This document shows, piece after piece, positions 6,481 to 13,170 of a stretch of 13,170 nucleotides of DNA. Source of the stretch: Thiosulfativibrio sp964601165 (GTDB taxonomy: Bacteria; Pseudomonadota; Gammaproteobacteria; Thiomicrospirales; Thiomicrospiraceae). The stretch is taken from positions 1 to 13,170 of the forward strand of contig CAZRMK010000057.1 of NCBI GenBank assembly GCA_964601165.1, read 5' to 3'. Position 1 is the first letter of the stretch, and every line of letters begins with the position of its first letter. A program made the position numbers and the translations under genes. The notes beneath the pieces were generated by a model. The model saw only the letters and a list, made by a program, of their open reading frames with translations. It had not been told where the DNA came from and searched no databases.

Positions 6481-7926
6481 TTAGTTTAATACTCCACTAA
6501 AGGGGGAGCCAATTTCCATTAATTTTAATATCACAGGGGCAGCCATTCCTAAAGCAATCGCAAGTACAGCCATGCTAAAGGCTGTCCATTCCATGCTTTT
6601 TGGAGTTTTTATCGGGTTATCGATAGGGGCTTCAGCTTGGGTGAAAGAGTGTCCAATGACCTTGAAAACATAGGCTCCTGTTAACAAGCCTCCAACAATG
6701 AGAGCTACTCCCCACCACCATTGTCCAGAAAGGATAATGGCTTCTAGTAATAGCCATTTTGCAATGAATCCACCAGTAAGAGGTAGTCCCATTAAGCTGA
6801 CCCCTGCTAGACCAAAAGCCGCGAGAGATATCGGTAAGCGTTGTGCGATTCTATCTAAATCTTCAATACGATCATGTCCGCCATAGTAAAGGATATTACC
6901 CGCTGCCATAAACATCGCGGTTTTAGCTATGGCATGGGCTAGTATCATATAAAGTGTCGCGTGCCAGCCAATAACACTAGCTAAAGGGAAGGCTAAAAAC
7001 AAATAACCAATTTGCATAACGGTGGAATAGGCTATTAATAGTTTAAGTCTAGTTTGGCGTAAAGCCTGAATACCACCCCAAAGAATAGCAAATACACCTA
7101 ATAAACCTAGGAAGAAGTTTAGTGAGGGTAAGTCAGCTGATGGAAAGACCTCCATCCATAATCGGATAAGGATGTATAGGGATGCCTTGACAACCAGTGC
7201 GGATAACAATGCACTGACGGGTGCAGGTGCGCTGGAGTGTGCAGATGGTAGCCAAAAATGCATTGGAAAAATAGCAGTCTTAAGTAGAAGACCTGTTGTC
7301 ATCAACCCTATGACTGCCCACATAAGAGGGCCTGACTCAGCTCTCTCTGCGATTATGAAAATATCGGCACTACCATAAGCGTGATAAAGCAGGGCTACTC
7401 CCATAAGGTAAAATAGAGATCCCAGTAAGCTGACGAGGAAATAACGCATTGCAGAGCTAAGTGCATTTGCCCCACCAGACAAGGCAACCATAGCAATGGC
7501 CGCTAATCCCATTAATTCTAAGGTGACAAAAAGGTTAAAAATATCTGATGATAGGAATAAGCTGTTGAGTGCAGCCCATAGGAACATCCATAATGGCCAA
7601 AAATACTTGGTTTGAGTGGGGTTAAAGTAGCTTTTGGAGTAGATGCTGACAGATAAGCCTACGACTGAGGTTAGAATTAACATCAGTAAGCTAAGGCCAT
7701 CTACATAAAGATCGATTCCTAGAGGAGCTCCCCAGCCACCCATTTTGTATACAAAAGCCCCTTTTTCTAGTGTTTGTAGCGTTAGTCCTATAACACTAGC
7801 AAAAGTGGCTACAGAGAAAATTATTCCTAAAGTTATGGTTTTTCTTGGGAATAGAAAGCATGCAGTTGCCCCAAATAAAGGTAGCAAAATTAGCACGACT
7901 ACCCAGTGAATTTCAGTTATAAGCAT
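6481..7926 (-). CDS. mrpD: Mrp Na+/H+ antiporter subunit D
   Basis: 481-residue member of the NuoM/MrpD family, one of the ion-translocating subunits of the complex. Conserved charged residues are all visible: E137 (VTLELMG), K216 (LLLKTAIFPMHFWLPSAH), K247 in SAPAPVSALLSALVVKAS, K335 (HAIAKTAMFMAAGN) and K390 (LPLTGGFIAKW). E137 has the same number as the essential Glu of Bacillus MrpD. About 14 membrane spans are expected. Its ATG overlaps the mrpC stop by one base (TAATG), so translation is probably coupled. The stop codon is two bases from a palindromic insertion-like element. Confidence 0.93.
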   Translation of the reverse strand: MLITEIHWVVVLILLPLFGATACFLFPRKTITLGIIFSVATFASVIGLTLQTLEKGAFVYKMGGWGAPLGIDLYVDGLSLLMLILTSVVGLSVSIYSKSYFNPTQTKYFWPLWMFLWAALNSLFLSSDIFNLFVTLELMGLAAIAMVALSGGANALSSAMRYFLVSLLGSLFYLMGVALLYHAYGSADIFIIAERAESGPLMWAVIGLMTTGLLLKTAIFPMHFWLPSAHSSAPAPVSALLSALVVKASLYILIRLWMEVFPSADLPSLNFFLGLLGVFAILWGGIQALRQTRLKLLIAYSTVMQIGYLFLAFPLASVIGWHATLYMILAHAIAKTAMFMAAGNILYYGGHDRIEDLDRIAQRLPISLAAFGLAGVSLMGLPLTGGFIAKWLLLEAIILSGQWWWGVALIVGGLLTGAYVFKVIGHSFTQAEAPIDNPIKTPKSMEWTAFSMAVLAIALGMAAPVILKLMEIGSPFSGVLN

Positions 7927-8264
7927 TATTTATTTTCCGTACTATCTTCACTATTCGTGATGTTATCTTCGGGGAGGTTGGTTAGCCCAGTTTCGTAAAA
8001 CATTTTTAGCATGAGAGCGAGCGCTAATGCGGTGGCAGATACGGCAACAACAATACCTGTAATAATCATGGCGTGAGGTACGGGATCAGGAGGGATTCCT
8101 GCCGCTGTGCGATCTGCTAAAGAAACCATGACTAAAAACACCCCGCTGCCCATTACGTTGATGGCTAGAATTTTTCGTAATAAATGGCGGTGTACAATTA
8201 ATGCATATAAACCGAGCATAAAAAGTCCTACACCCGTCAGGGCATATAGAAAAACATGAGTCAT
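7926..8264 (-). CDS. mrpC: Mrp antiporter subunit C (NuoK-like)
   Basis: 112-residue protein with three membrane helices, homologous to NuoK of complex I and MbhG. The hallmark PPDPVPHAMIITGIVVAVSA (from about residue 58) is present, as is the helix with NVMGSGVFLVMVSL. The C-terminal tail is short, acidic and hydrophilic (DNITNSEDSTENK). In the complex this subunit helps connect MrpD to the small subunits. The start overlaps the mrpB stop by 4 nt (ATGA), and the end overlaps mrpD by 1 nt. Confidence 0.93.
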   Translation of the reverse strand: MTHVFLYALTGVGLFMLGLYALIVHRHLLRKILAINVMGSGVFLVMVSLADRTAAGIPPDPVPHAMIITGIVVAVSATALALALMLKMFYETGLTNLPEDNITNSEDSTENK

Positions 8265-8956
8265 GAATTTTCCTTTTCTTCAGAATGTTCTGCAATGATT
8301 ACTTCTGGGTCTCCACCTAAAAACAGTGCCATTAAAGCAATACCAATAGATATAGTTGCGGCTATTTCAATAAATAAAATTATTTTTCCTGCATAAGCTG
8401 GTGGGAGTTCTAAGAACATTCCTCCTAATCCAGCTAGAACTAAACCTATGACCATAAAAACAACCATTCCTGTTACTAAGAAAATACGCAAGGGCATTCC
8501 AGCAAGCCGTGGGCTAAGTCGCCAACCTGCAAGTAATAATAGAACACCTGCGGCTCCCAAAACAGAACCAGCTTGAAAGGCTCCTCCTGGGGCATAGGCT
8601 CCTTTCCACAATAAATAACCTGCTACCATGATTAATAAAGGAGCTAGTAAGCGCGATAAACTATCTAATACAGGGCCGGGAGCATCGGCGATGGTGGGTA
8701 GTTTTATACCTCCCAATGACCAGACTCCTAGTAGAGCTAGTAATAGTACTGCAAGCTCTAAAAAAGTATCATAAGCTCGGTAGTTTAATAATACGGCAGT
8801 TACGGGGTTAACTACTCCGCTAATGTCAATGTTTGCGGTAGTGTATTCACTTAAGCCCGGTGAGTATTCTGGGAGTGTCAATACCGCATAACCTAACCCA
8901 ACCATCATAAGGGAAAGTAATACTATCAGTAACAATCTAAAAGGCAGAGGTATCAT
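8261..8956 (-). CDS. mrpB: Mrp subunit B: MbhE-like segment fused to MnhB domain
   Basis: 231-residue membrane protein. Residues 1 to about 80 (one N-terminal helix, then NPVTAVLLNYRAYDTFLELA at 50-69) resemble the MbhE-like C-terminal end of MrpA (the VNVILVDFRxxDTxGE motif). Residues about 95-231 form an MnhB/MrpB domain with GAYAPGGAFQAGSVLGAAG (119-137). So one protein appears to carry the last MrpA piece plus MrpB. The start is set at ATG8956 (MIPLPFRLLL). The frame is open to 9076, but those extra 40 residues lie on top of the preceding gene and are not membrane-like. ATG8956 is 4 nt after the preceding stop. It ends in a 4-nt overlap with mrpC. Confidence 0.88.
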   Translation of the reverse strand: MIPLPFRLLLIVLLSLMMVGLGYAVLTLPEYSPGLSEYTTANIDISGVVNPVTAVLLNYRAYDTFLELAVLLLALLGVWSLGGIKLPTIADAPGPVLDSLSRLLAPLLIMVAGYLLWKGAYAPGGAFQAGSVLGAAGVLLLLAGWRLSPRLAGMPLRIFLVTGMVVFMVIGLVLAGLGGMFLELPPAYAGKIILFIEIAATISIGIALMALFLGGDPEVIIAEHSEEKENS

Positions 8957-8960
8957 GTTT

Positions 8961-9287
8961 TTATTCAACCTCCAATTTAGGTTTATCGTCTTTAAGCTTG
9001 TCATTTTCACAGACTTTGCAGACTTTGCTAATATTGCTAACTTTAAGTTTGCTAAGGGCGTTGAGTAATAACGCACCTGTTAAGCCTGCTCCTATACCCG
9101 CTTCGGCTAGAGCGACATCTGGGGCATTAAGTCTTACCCAAATTAGAGCCATTAAAAGACCAAAAGCAATAAATAGCACAATACCTTTAAATAAATCAGG
9201 GCTAGAAAGGGCTTGCCAAGCCAACCACAATAGGGCAAGCATTAAAATAATATCAAACGCCAAGTGTAATTGATTTAAGGCTTCCAT
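8961..9287 (-). CDS. MbhD/DUF4040-type antiporter subunit (MrpA C-terminal piece)
   Basis: 108-residue protein with three helices (about 6-27, 34-50, 58-78). It matches the MbhD/DUF4040 domain normally found near the C-terminus of MrpA or as separate MbhD. The signature NAPDVALAEAGIGAGLTGAL (53-72) carries the conserved D and E residues. In Mrp/Mbh complexes this piece lines the membrane ion path next to MrpG/MbhC. Its ATG sits inside the last codons of mrpG (13-nt overlap). The last 25-30 residues are an unusual soluble Lys/Asp/Glu tail containing CKVC. That tail varies more than the core and has no known function. Confidence 0.88.
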   Translation of the reverse strand: MEALNQLHLAFDIILMLALLWLAWQALSSPDLFKGIVLFIAFGLLMALIWVRLNAPDVALAEAGIGAGLTGALLLNALSKLKVSNISKVCKVCENDKLKDDKPKLEVE

Positions 9288-9574
9288 AGTTTAACTCCCC
9301 TTTGACGGGCAACAACCGCGATCAAATGAGCAATGCTTGCCCCAGCAAGCAATACCAAACACCAAATAAACAGCAGTTTTAGTGATACCGTCCAAGAATC
9401 AGATTGTAAAATAAGTCCGCCGATGATTAAACCCAAGCCAACGTTGTCGGCTTTGGTTAAAGCATGTAAACGAGTGTAAATGTCTGGAAAACGCAATAAA
9501 CCAATCGTGCCAACTAGAAAGAAAGCACCGCCTAAGAGAATAAGAGCGACGGTGATGGTGTCAATTATTAACAT
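9275..9574 (-). CDS. mrpG: Mrp antiporter subunit G
   Basis: 99-residue, three-helix subunit of the PhaG/MnhG/YufB family (MbhC equivalent). The diagnostic GTIGLLRFPDIYTRLHALTK stretch (about 22-41), followed by DNVGLGLIIGG, is intact. The start is ATG9574 (MLIIDTITVA), 4 nt after the mrpF stop and preceded by AAAGGGGC as ribosome binding site. The frame extends to 9616, but that would overlap mrpF and add a non-family leader. The end overlaps the MbhD-like gene by 13 nt. It acts with MrpE/F as the small-subunit module of the complex. Confidence 0.93.
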   Translation of the reverse strand: MLIIDTITVALILLGGAFFLVGTIGLLRFPDIYTRLHALTKADNVGLGLIIGGLILQSDSWTVSLKLLFIWCLVLLAGASIAHLIAVVARQRGVKLWKP

Positions 9575-9578
9575 GGTT

Positions 9579-9839
9579 TTATTGCCCCTTTGCCCAAGCA
9601 CGTCGCACAAAAGCAACGGCGGTTACTACTGCCAACAGCGCAAAAACTAAAGCTACATCTCGCAGAGCCTGTAGGCTTAATGCTTGTGAAAGTAGCAGTA
9701 AGCAAGCTACCGCGGTAGTACCAAATAATTGTGCAGCTAGCATGCGGTCAGCTGGTGTAGGTCCTTGTAATATTCGCCACATCCCAGCGACTAAAGTTAA
9801 TAATAAAAACAACGCCATTCCTACATAAAGTATGTTCAT
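9579..9839 (-). CDS. mrpF: Mrp antiporter subunit F
   Basis: 86-residue subunit of the MnhF/PhaF family (MbhB equivalent) with three helices. The conserved loop LQGPTPADRMLA (about 24-35) and the later LRDVALVFALLAVV segment (about 59-72) are typical. It forms part of the MrpEFG module that completes the membrane cation path. Its ATG overlaps the mrpE stop by 4 nt (ATGA). The stop codon is 4 nt before mrpG. Length is normal for the family. Confidence 0.93.
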   Translation of the reverse strand: MNILYVGMALFLLLTLVAGMWRILQGPTPADRMLAAQLFGTTAVACLLLLSQALSLQALRDVALVFALLAVVTAVAFVRRAWAKGQ

Positions 9840-10336
9840 GAAGCTGTACCTTTAGAAGAGACCTTTATTCCAAATAATTCTGCTACACGCTGCTCGATAA
9901 TGACAAGTTCATTATTCAGCTCATCTGTTGCTTCAAGAACATGGATTTGCAGAGTGTCAGCGCTTAATTCAATGCTTAGAGACCCTGGCAAAAGACTGAC
10001 GACACTAGCCATAAAAACCTGAGAAGTTTTTGTTGGTAATTTCCAAGGATATTCAATTAATTCAGGCGTCATTGATAGCTTGGGCTGTATGGCCTTTTTT
10101 GCAACATCGATCCCACCTCGCAGGGAATGCCATAAAAAGAAAGGGATAAAGCGTAAAATACCTTTAAGAGAAAGAGATACTGGGGCAGACAGGTAAACGC
10201 TGGTTAATACGCTTAACATAATAACCGGAATGCCTAGGTACCATGAGTTATATGCCCCTTCAGTTATTACCCACCATAGCAAGGTAAATAAGATTGTCCG
10301 AGAGATAACAGTTAAAAGTAGAGGTGTTTTTGTCAT
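9836..10336 (-). CDS. mrpE: Mrp antiporter subunit E
   Basis: 166-residue MNHE-family protein (MbhA equivalent), first gene of the operon. Two or three N-terminal helices (about 8-50 and 58-72) precede a cytoplasmic domain with VVSLLPGSLSIELSADTLQIHVL (113-135; family motif SLLPGSLSxxxxxxxxxxHVL) and an acidic helix near 136-155. It assembles with MrpF and MrpG. ATG10336 is the only sensible start, but upstream on this strand there is no convincing Shine-Dalgarno (the AGGAG there is on the opposite strand). An extended -10 promoter lies about 65 bases upstream. Confidence 0.92.
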   Translation of the reverse strand: MTKTPLLLTVISRTILFTLLWWVITEGAYNSWYLGIPVIMLSVLTSVYLSAPVSLSLKGILRFIPFFLWHSLRGGIDVAKKAIQPKLSMTPELIEYPWKLPTKTSQVFMASVVSLLPGSLSIELSADTLQIHVLEATDELNNELVIIEQRVAELFGIKVSSKGTAS

Positions 10337-10400
10337 AGGAGAATGATCTTTTTCTGTATGCCCAGTTATTTGGTTTTAAACTTTTAGAAGTTAACCCAAG

Positions 10401-10409
10401 ATTATACCA
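10401..10409 (-). promoter_or_regulatory. Extended -10 promoter element for the mrp operon
   Basis: Read on the minus strand the sequence is TGGTATAAT: a perfect TATAAT with a TGn extension. The -35 region is weak. It is 65-73 bases upstream of the mrpE ATG in the divergent gap, the only good candidate for driving the nine-gene operon. Confidence 0.6.
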
Positions 10410-10527
10410 TTGTTAAACGAATCTTTTTACACGAAAAGGGACTTAAAGTGCAACTTAATGGAGTAAGGAGGGAAAGAGGGAGTAAAGTTCTGCGGTACAT
10501 ATGCGCAATCACTTGCAGGATTTAGGT

Positions 10528-10533
10528 TATAAT
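10528..10533 (+). promoter_or_regulatory. -10 element of a probable glmS promoter
   Basis: A perfect TATAAT, followed by a T-rich start region, lies 45 bases before the glmS ATG. No good -35 is visible at the expected spacing (GCAATC at 10505-10510 is the best), so activation or weak use is possible. Confidence 0.5.
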
Positions 10534-10577
10534 TTTTTTTGCTAAAAAAGTCTTTTAAAAGGAGGGGTTCTAACGTT

Positions 10578-12449
10578 ATGTGCGGTATTATTTGTGGAGT
10601 TGCAGAGAGAAATGTCGTGCCAATTTTATTGGAAGGGCTGCGTCGTTTAGAGTATCGTGGTTATGATTCATCTGGTATTGCATTATTAGATGAAACGTCG
10701 GGGCTTAAGCGAGCTAGAGCAAAGGGCAAGATTAAGTTTCTAGAAGAAAAAATACAAACCAACTTTTCTGATAAGAATCTTGAGTTTACAGGAAGTTTGG
10801 GTATAGCACACACACGTTGGGCAACTCATGGTGTGCCAGCAGAAAATAATGCACATCCACATATTGCCAATCAAGCTGTCGCCGTGGTGCATAATGGCAT
10901 AATTGAAAATTATCAAGCCCTAAGAACCAAACAAAGAGAGAAAGGTTATCGCTTTACTTCAGAAACTGATACTGAAGTTGTTGCTCATGAAATTGATGAT
11001 GCACTGAAAACATCTTCTTCATTGCTAGAAGCAGTACAAAATACCATTAAAAATCTAGAAGGAGCCTTTGCCTTGGGGGTGATTTCTCCACAATACCCTA
11101 ATGAATTGGTTGCTTGCAGAAAGGGCAGTCCGCTAGTGATTGGGGTGGGTATTGGAGAATATTTTATTGCATCAGATGTCTCTGCACTACTTCCCGTTAC
11201 CCAAAACTTCATCTTTATGGAAGAAGGGGACGTGGCAGTATTAACTAAACAAGCATTGAAGATTTATGATGTTGATGGCAATGCAGTAGTAAGAAAAATT
11301 ACAGTATCTAGCTTAACCGCAAGCGCGGTAGAGTTAGGTGATTATAGTCATTACATGCATAAAGAGATTTTTGATCAACCACAATCTGTGGCAGATACTC
11401 TAGAAGGTAGAATTACCAAAACATCGGTATTGAAGTCCTCCTTTGGTCATGGTGGTGAAGAGATATTCGCAAAAATTAATCAAGTAAAAATTATTGGTTG
11501 CGGCACCAGTTATCATGCAGGATTAACTGCAAGCTATTGGTTTGAAGAAATATTACAATTACCTACCACCGTAGAAGTGGCATCAGAATTTAGATACCGC
11601 AACCCTGTTTTGCAAGATGATACTTTATTTATCACCATCTCGCAGTCAGGTGAAACTGCTGATACCTTAGCAGCATTAAAAATGGTAAAACAACAAGCTA
11701 CTAAGTTAAAGATAAACTACCCAACCCTATCTATTTGCAACGTAGCAGAATCTAGTATAACTAGAGAATCAGATCTGGTGTTTTTAACTCATGCAGGACT
11801 AGAAATAGGTGTGGCGTCGACCAAATCTTTCACAACTCAGCTGGTTGCACTGGCTTTGTTAGGAACGGTTATAGGAAAAATAAAACATAGAATTTCAGAT
11901 GAGCGAGAAGTTAAAATAGTCCAAGGTCTGCAAATGCTACCAGGATTAATTGCTGATGCTCTAAAGCATGAGCCTGATATAAAAATAATGGCACAAGAGT
12001 TTGCCAACAAAGAAAAAGTTATTTTTTTAGGTCGAGGTACAATGTATCCTATCGCGCTTGAAGCAGCATTAAAACTAAAAGAAGTTACCTATATCTATGC
12101 TGAAGCCTACCCAGCTGGAGAATTAAAGCATGGACCTCTCGCATTAATAGACGAACATATTCCCGTTATCGCCATCGCACCAAATGACGAGTTGTTAGAG
12201 AAGTTAAAATCAAATATCCAAGAGGTTAAGGCAAGAGGGGGCAGAATGATTATCTTTGAAGATGAATCATCGCCTCTAGAAACAGAAGATAATATACAAG
12301 TAGTTAAAATGACGACTAATGTAGGTAGAATTACCAGCCCAATTCTATATAATATTCCATTGCAGTTATTGGCATATCATGTCGCTTTACTTAAAGGCAA
12401 AGATGTCGATCAGCCAAGAAATTTAGCAAAATCAGTAACGGTAGAGTAA
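10578..12449 (+). CDS. glmS: Glucosamine-6-phosphate synthase (isomerizing) GlmS
   Basis: GlmS converts fructose-6-phosphate plus glutamine to glucosamine-6-phosphate, the first committed step to UDP-GlcNAc for peptidoglycan and LPS. The 623 residues compare with about 609 in E. coli. The start is ATG10578 because the next codon, TGC, gives the essential N-terminal nucleophile Cys (MCGIICG). AGGAGGGG (about 10559-10566) is the ribosome binding site; the frame is open further upstream but would bury this Cys. The glutaminase domain (1 to about 240) has LEYRGYDSSG, TRWATHG (79-85), HNGIIENY (105-112) and ETDTE (129-133). The two SIS domains have CGTSYHAG (308-315), SQSGETADT (355-363), LGRGTMYPIALEAA and YAEAYPAGELKHGP (507-520). 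The end DQPRNLAKSVTVE, including the catalytic Lys (K618), is complete. Confidence 0.98.
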   Translation: MCGIICGVAERNVVPILLEGLRRLEYRGYDSSGIALLDETSGLKRARAKGKIKFLEEKIQTNFSDKNLEFTGSLGIAHTRWATHGVPAENNAHPHIANQAVAVVHNGIIENYQALRTKQREKGYRFTSETDTEVVAHEIDDALKTSSSLLEAVQNTIKNLEGAFALGVISPQYPNELVACRKGSPLVIGVGIGEYFIASDVSALLPVTQNFIFMEEGDVAVLTKQALKIYDVDGNAVVRKITVSSLTASAVELGDYSHYMHKEIFDQPQSVADTLEGRITKTSVLKSSFGHGGEEIFAKINQVKIIGCGTSYHAGLTASYWFEEILQLPTTVEVASEFRYRNPVLQDDTLFITISQSGETADTLAALKMVKQQATKLKINYPTLSICNVAESSITRESDLVFLTHAGLEIGVASTKSFTTQLVALALLGTVIGKIKHRISDEREVKIVQGLQMLPGLIADALKHEPDIKIMAQEFANKEKVIFLGRGTMYPIALEAALKLKEVTYIYAEAYPAGELKHGPLALIDEHIPVIAIAPNDELLEKLKSNIQEVKARGGRMIIFEDESSPLETEDNIQVVKMTTNVGRITSPILYNIPLQLLAYHVALLKGKDVDQPRNLAKSVTVE

Positions 12450-12496
12450 GTAGGAAAGGCTTTTATAGTGAACATCCCATTTAAGCAAGGGTTTCA

Positions 12497-12958
12497 ATGA
12501 AAAAACATGATGAATTACCCACAGAACACAATGATCCGTTAATTTCTTTTTTACATAAGTTAATTAAGTTTGCGGTCAGAATTTTAGCTATATTACTAGT
12601 GTTAGTTATTTTTTGGGGTGTGATTGATGTTGTGTATGTGATTTATTCTCATTTGATGCAACCCCCTGTCTTTCTGCTTAATATTTCTGATTTATTTAAA
12701 GTTTTTGCAGCTTTTTTAGCGGTGCTTATTGCGATTGAGATATTTCGTAATATTGAGCTTTATTTACGTACAGATGTTATTCCTTTAAAGTTAGTAGTTG
12801 CCACCGCTTTGATGGCGATTGCAAGGCAAGTTATTATTATAGACTTTAAAGAAATTAGCCCTATGTATATCTTCGCAACAGCGGCGGCAGTTTTAGCTTT
12901 AGGGGTGACTTATTATTTATTAAGTTTAAATGAAAGACCTGGGGAAAGAATAGAATAG
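12497..12958 (+). CDS. psiE: PsiE-family membrane protein
   Basis: 153-residue protein of the phosphate-starvation-inducible PsiE family, whose biochemical role is unknown. Four membrane helices are visible (about 24-51, 65-83, 97-115, 121-143). Conserved family motifs are EIFRNIELYLRTD (81-93) between helices 2 and 3, and ALMAIARQVIIIDF (104-117). Both termini are hydrophilic. It lies 47 bp after glmS in the same direction with no clear terminator between, so co-transcription is possible. AAGCAAGGG just upstream of ATG12497 is a weak ribosome binding site. I see no Pho box. Whether phosphate controls it here cannot be told. Confidence 0.85.
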   Translation: MKKHDELPTEHNDPLISFLHKLIKFAVRILAILLVLVIFWGVIDVVYVIYSHLMQPPVFLLNISDLFKVFAAFLAVLIAIEIFRNIELYLRTDVIPLKLVVATALMAIARQVIIIDFKEISPMYIFATAAAVLALGVTYYLLSLNERPGERIE

Positions 12959-12965
12959 ACTCTAG

Positions 12966-13115
12966 GAGACCTTTGCATAAATGGGGTGCGACTAAGAATG
13001 AGATAGATTTTGCTCAAAAAATAAGCCTAATAGGCCAGCTATTGGGCGTTTTTTTGGGTGAAAGATTGTGAAATATAACCATTCTTAGTTGTGCATCCAT
13101 TTATGCAAAGGTCTC
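12966..13115. mobile_element. MITE-like element with IS5-like ends
   Basis: 150-bp element with near-perfect inverted arms of 35-36 bp (12966-13000 and 13080-13115). The outer 19 bases (GAGACCTTTGCATAAATGG) match exactly, and the inner ACTAAGAATG also matches. GAGACCTTTGCA-type ends resemble terminal repeats of some IS5-family elements (from memory, not searched). No transposase frame is present, so it would be non-autonomous. No convincing target duplication was found (TAG left, TCA right). The central part holds an intrinsic terminator. It begins 7 bases after the psiE stop. Confidence 0.85.
13025..13055 (+). terminator. Strong, probably bidirectional intrinsic terminator inside the MITE
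   Basis: GCCTAATAG (13025-13033) pairs with CTATTGGGC (13039-13047), one G-U pair, around the five-base loop GCCAG, followed by G and seven T. An A-rich run (about 13016-13024) precedes the stem, so the reverse strand also has a stem plus U-rich tail. It should end the glmS-psiE transcript and any opposing one. Confidence 0.8.
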
Positions 13116-13170
13116 TCATATGAATACATAGACTATAAAAAAGAGCTAAAACAAGAAATAATAGATGGAA

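Larger units (their letters stand above)
10337..10577. other. Divergent mrpE-glmS intergenic region
   Basis: 241 bp without a gene. From the left it holds the mrp operon leader, the extended -10 element (10401-10409), and a purine-rich stretch (about 10459-10486) with GGAGTAA occurring twice. The glmS -10 and ribosome binding site follow. I see no terminator, riboswitch or glmS-ribozyme-like structure. Confidence 0.6.

Noticed and set aside
8957..9076. 40-residue N-terminal extension of the MrpB-like protein
   Set aside because: It overlaps the previous gene, is not membrane-like, and ATG8956 sits in the usual 4-nt operon spacing.
9575..9616. 14-residue N-terminal extension of MrpG
   Set aside because: It overlaps mrpF; ATG9574 gives the family-standard N-terminus and has a ribosome binding site.
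10539..10577. Longer GlmS start with 13 extra residues
   Set aside because: It would precede the catalytic Cys that must directly follow the initiator Met; the strong AGGAGGGG fits ATG10578.
10440..10577. glmS ribozyme or riboswitch upstream of glmS
   Set aside because: The glmS ribozyme is known mainly from Firmicutes, and no matching folded leader is seen in this short purine-rich region.
1..13170. CRISPR array, tRNA or rRNA genes, full-length transposase
   Set aside because: No regularly spaced short repeats, cloverleaf or rRNA-like sequence, and no transposase reading frame were found.

Overview
The window looks like chromosome from a low-GC gammaproteobacterium. The evidence is a standard-length PriA helicase, a GlmS with the usual C-terminal end, a PsiE-family protein and an Mrp-type antiporter operon, all in AT-leaning codons. 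A sulfur-oxidising or methane-oxidising lineage would fit, but the sequence alone does not fix genus or family.

Layout, left to right. Positions 1-53 hold a short gene-free edge. Positions 54-1185 hold a VapBC/MvpAT-type toxin-antitoxin locus. Its promoter and the first 69 codons or so of its antitoxin gene occur twice as a perfect 289-bp tandem repeat (54-342 and 433-721). Only the second copy is followed by the toxin; the first runs into a terminator-like hairpin. Next comes priA (1232-3469) on the plus strand. Its last 16 bp overlap, tail to tail, the end of a long minus-strand operon (10336 down to 3454).

That operon encodes nine membrane proteins of an Mrp-like cation/proton antiporter. 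In transcription order they are MrpE, MrpF, MrpG, a small MbhD/DUF4040 protein, an MbhE-MnhB fusion, MrpC, MrpD, a second MrpD/NuoL-like subunit, and a third, degenerate antiporter-like subunit. No MrpA-length protein is present. The order is that of the membrane half of archaeal Mbh/Mbx complexes, not the common bacterial mrpABCDEFG order. Most junctions overlap or are within 4 nt. The exception is the MrpD/second antiporter junction, where a 161-bp palindromic MITE-like element (6318-6478) sits.

A divergent intergenic region (10337-10577) carries a good extended -10 promoter for the operon and a -10 plus strong ribosome binding site for glmS (10578-12449, plus strand). A psiE-family gene (12497-12958) follows glmS. 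Seven bases beyond psiE lies a second MITE-like element (12966-13115), with IS5-like ends and a textbook bidirectional intrinsic terminator. The last ~55 bases may be the start of coding sequence cut by the window edge.

Functionally, the operon should encode one inner-membrane complex for Na+(K+)/H+ exchange and pH or salt homeostasis. priA (replication restart), glmS (glucosamine-6-phosphate for cell wall) and psiE are independent housekeeping neighbours. The unusual parts are the duplicated antitoxin, the degenerate third antiporter subunit, the Mbh-like operon order, and two different small palindromic elements placed at transcript-relevant positions.
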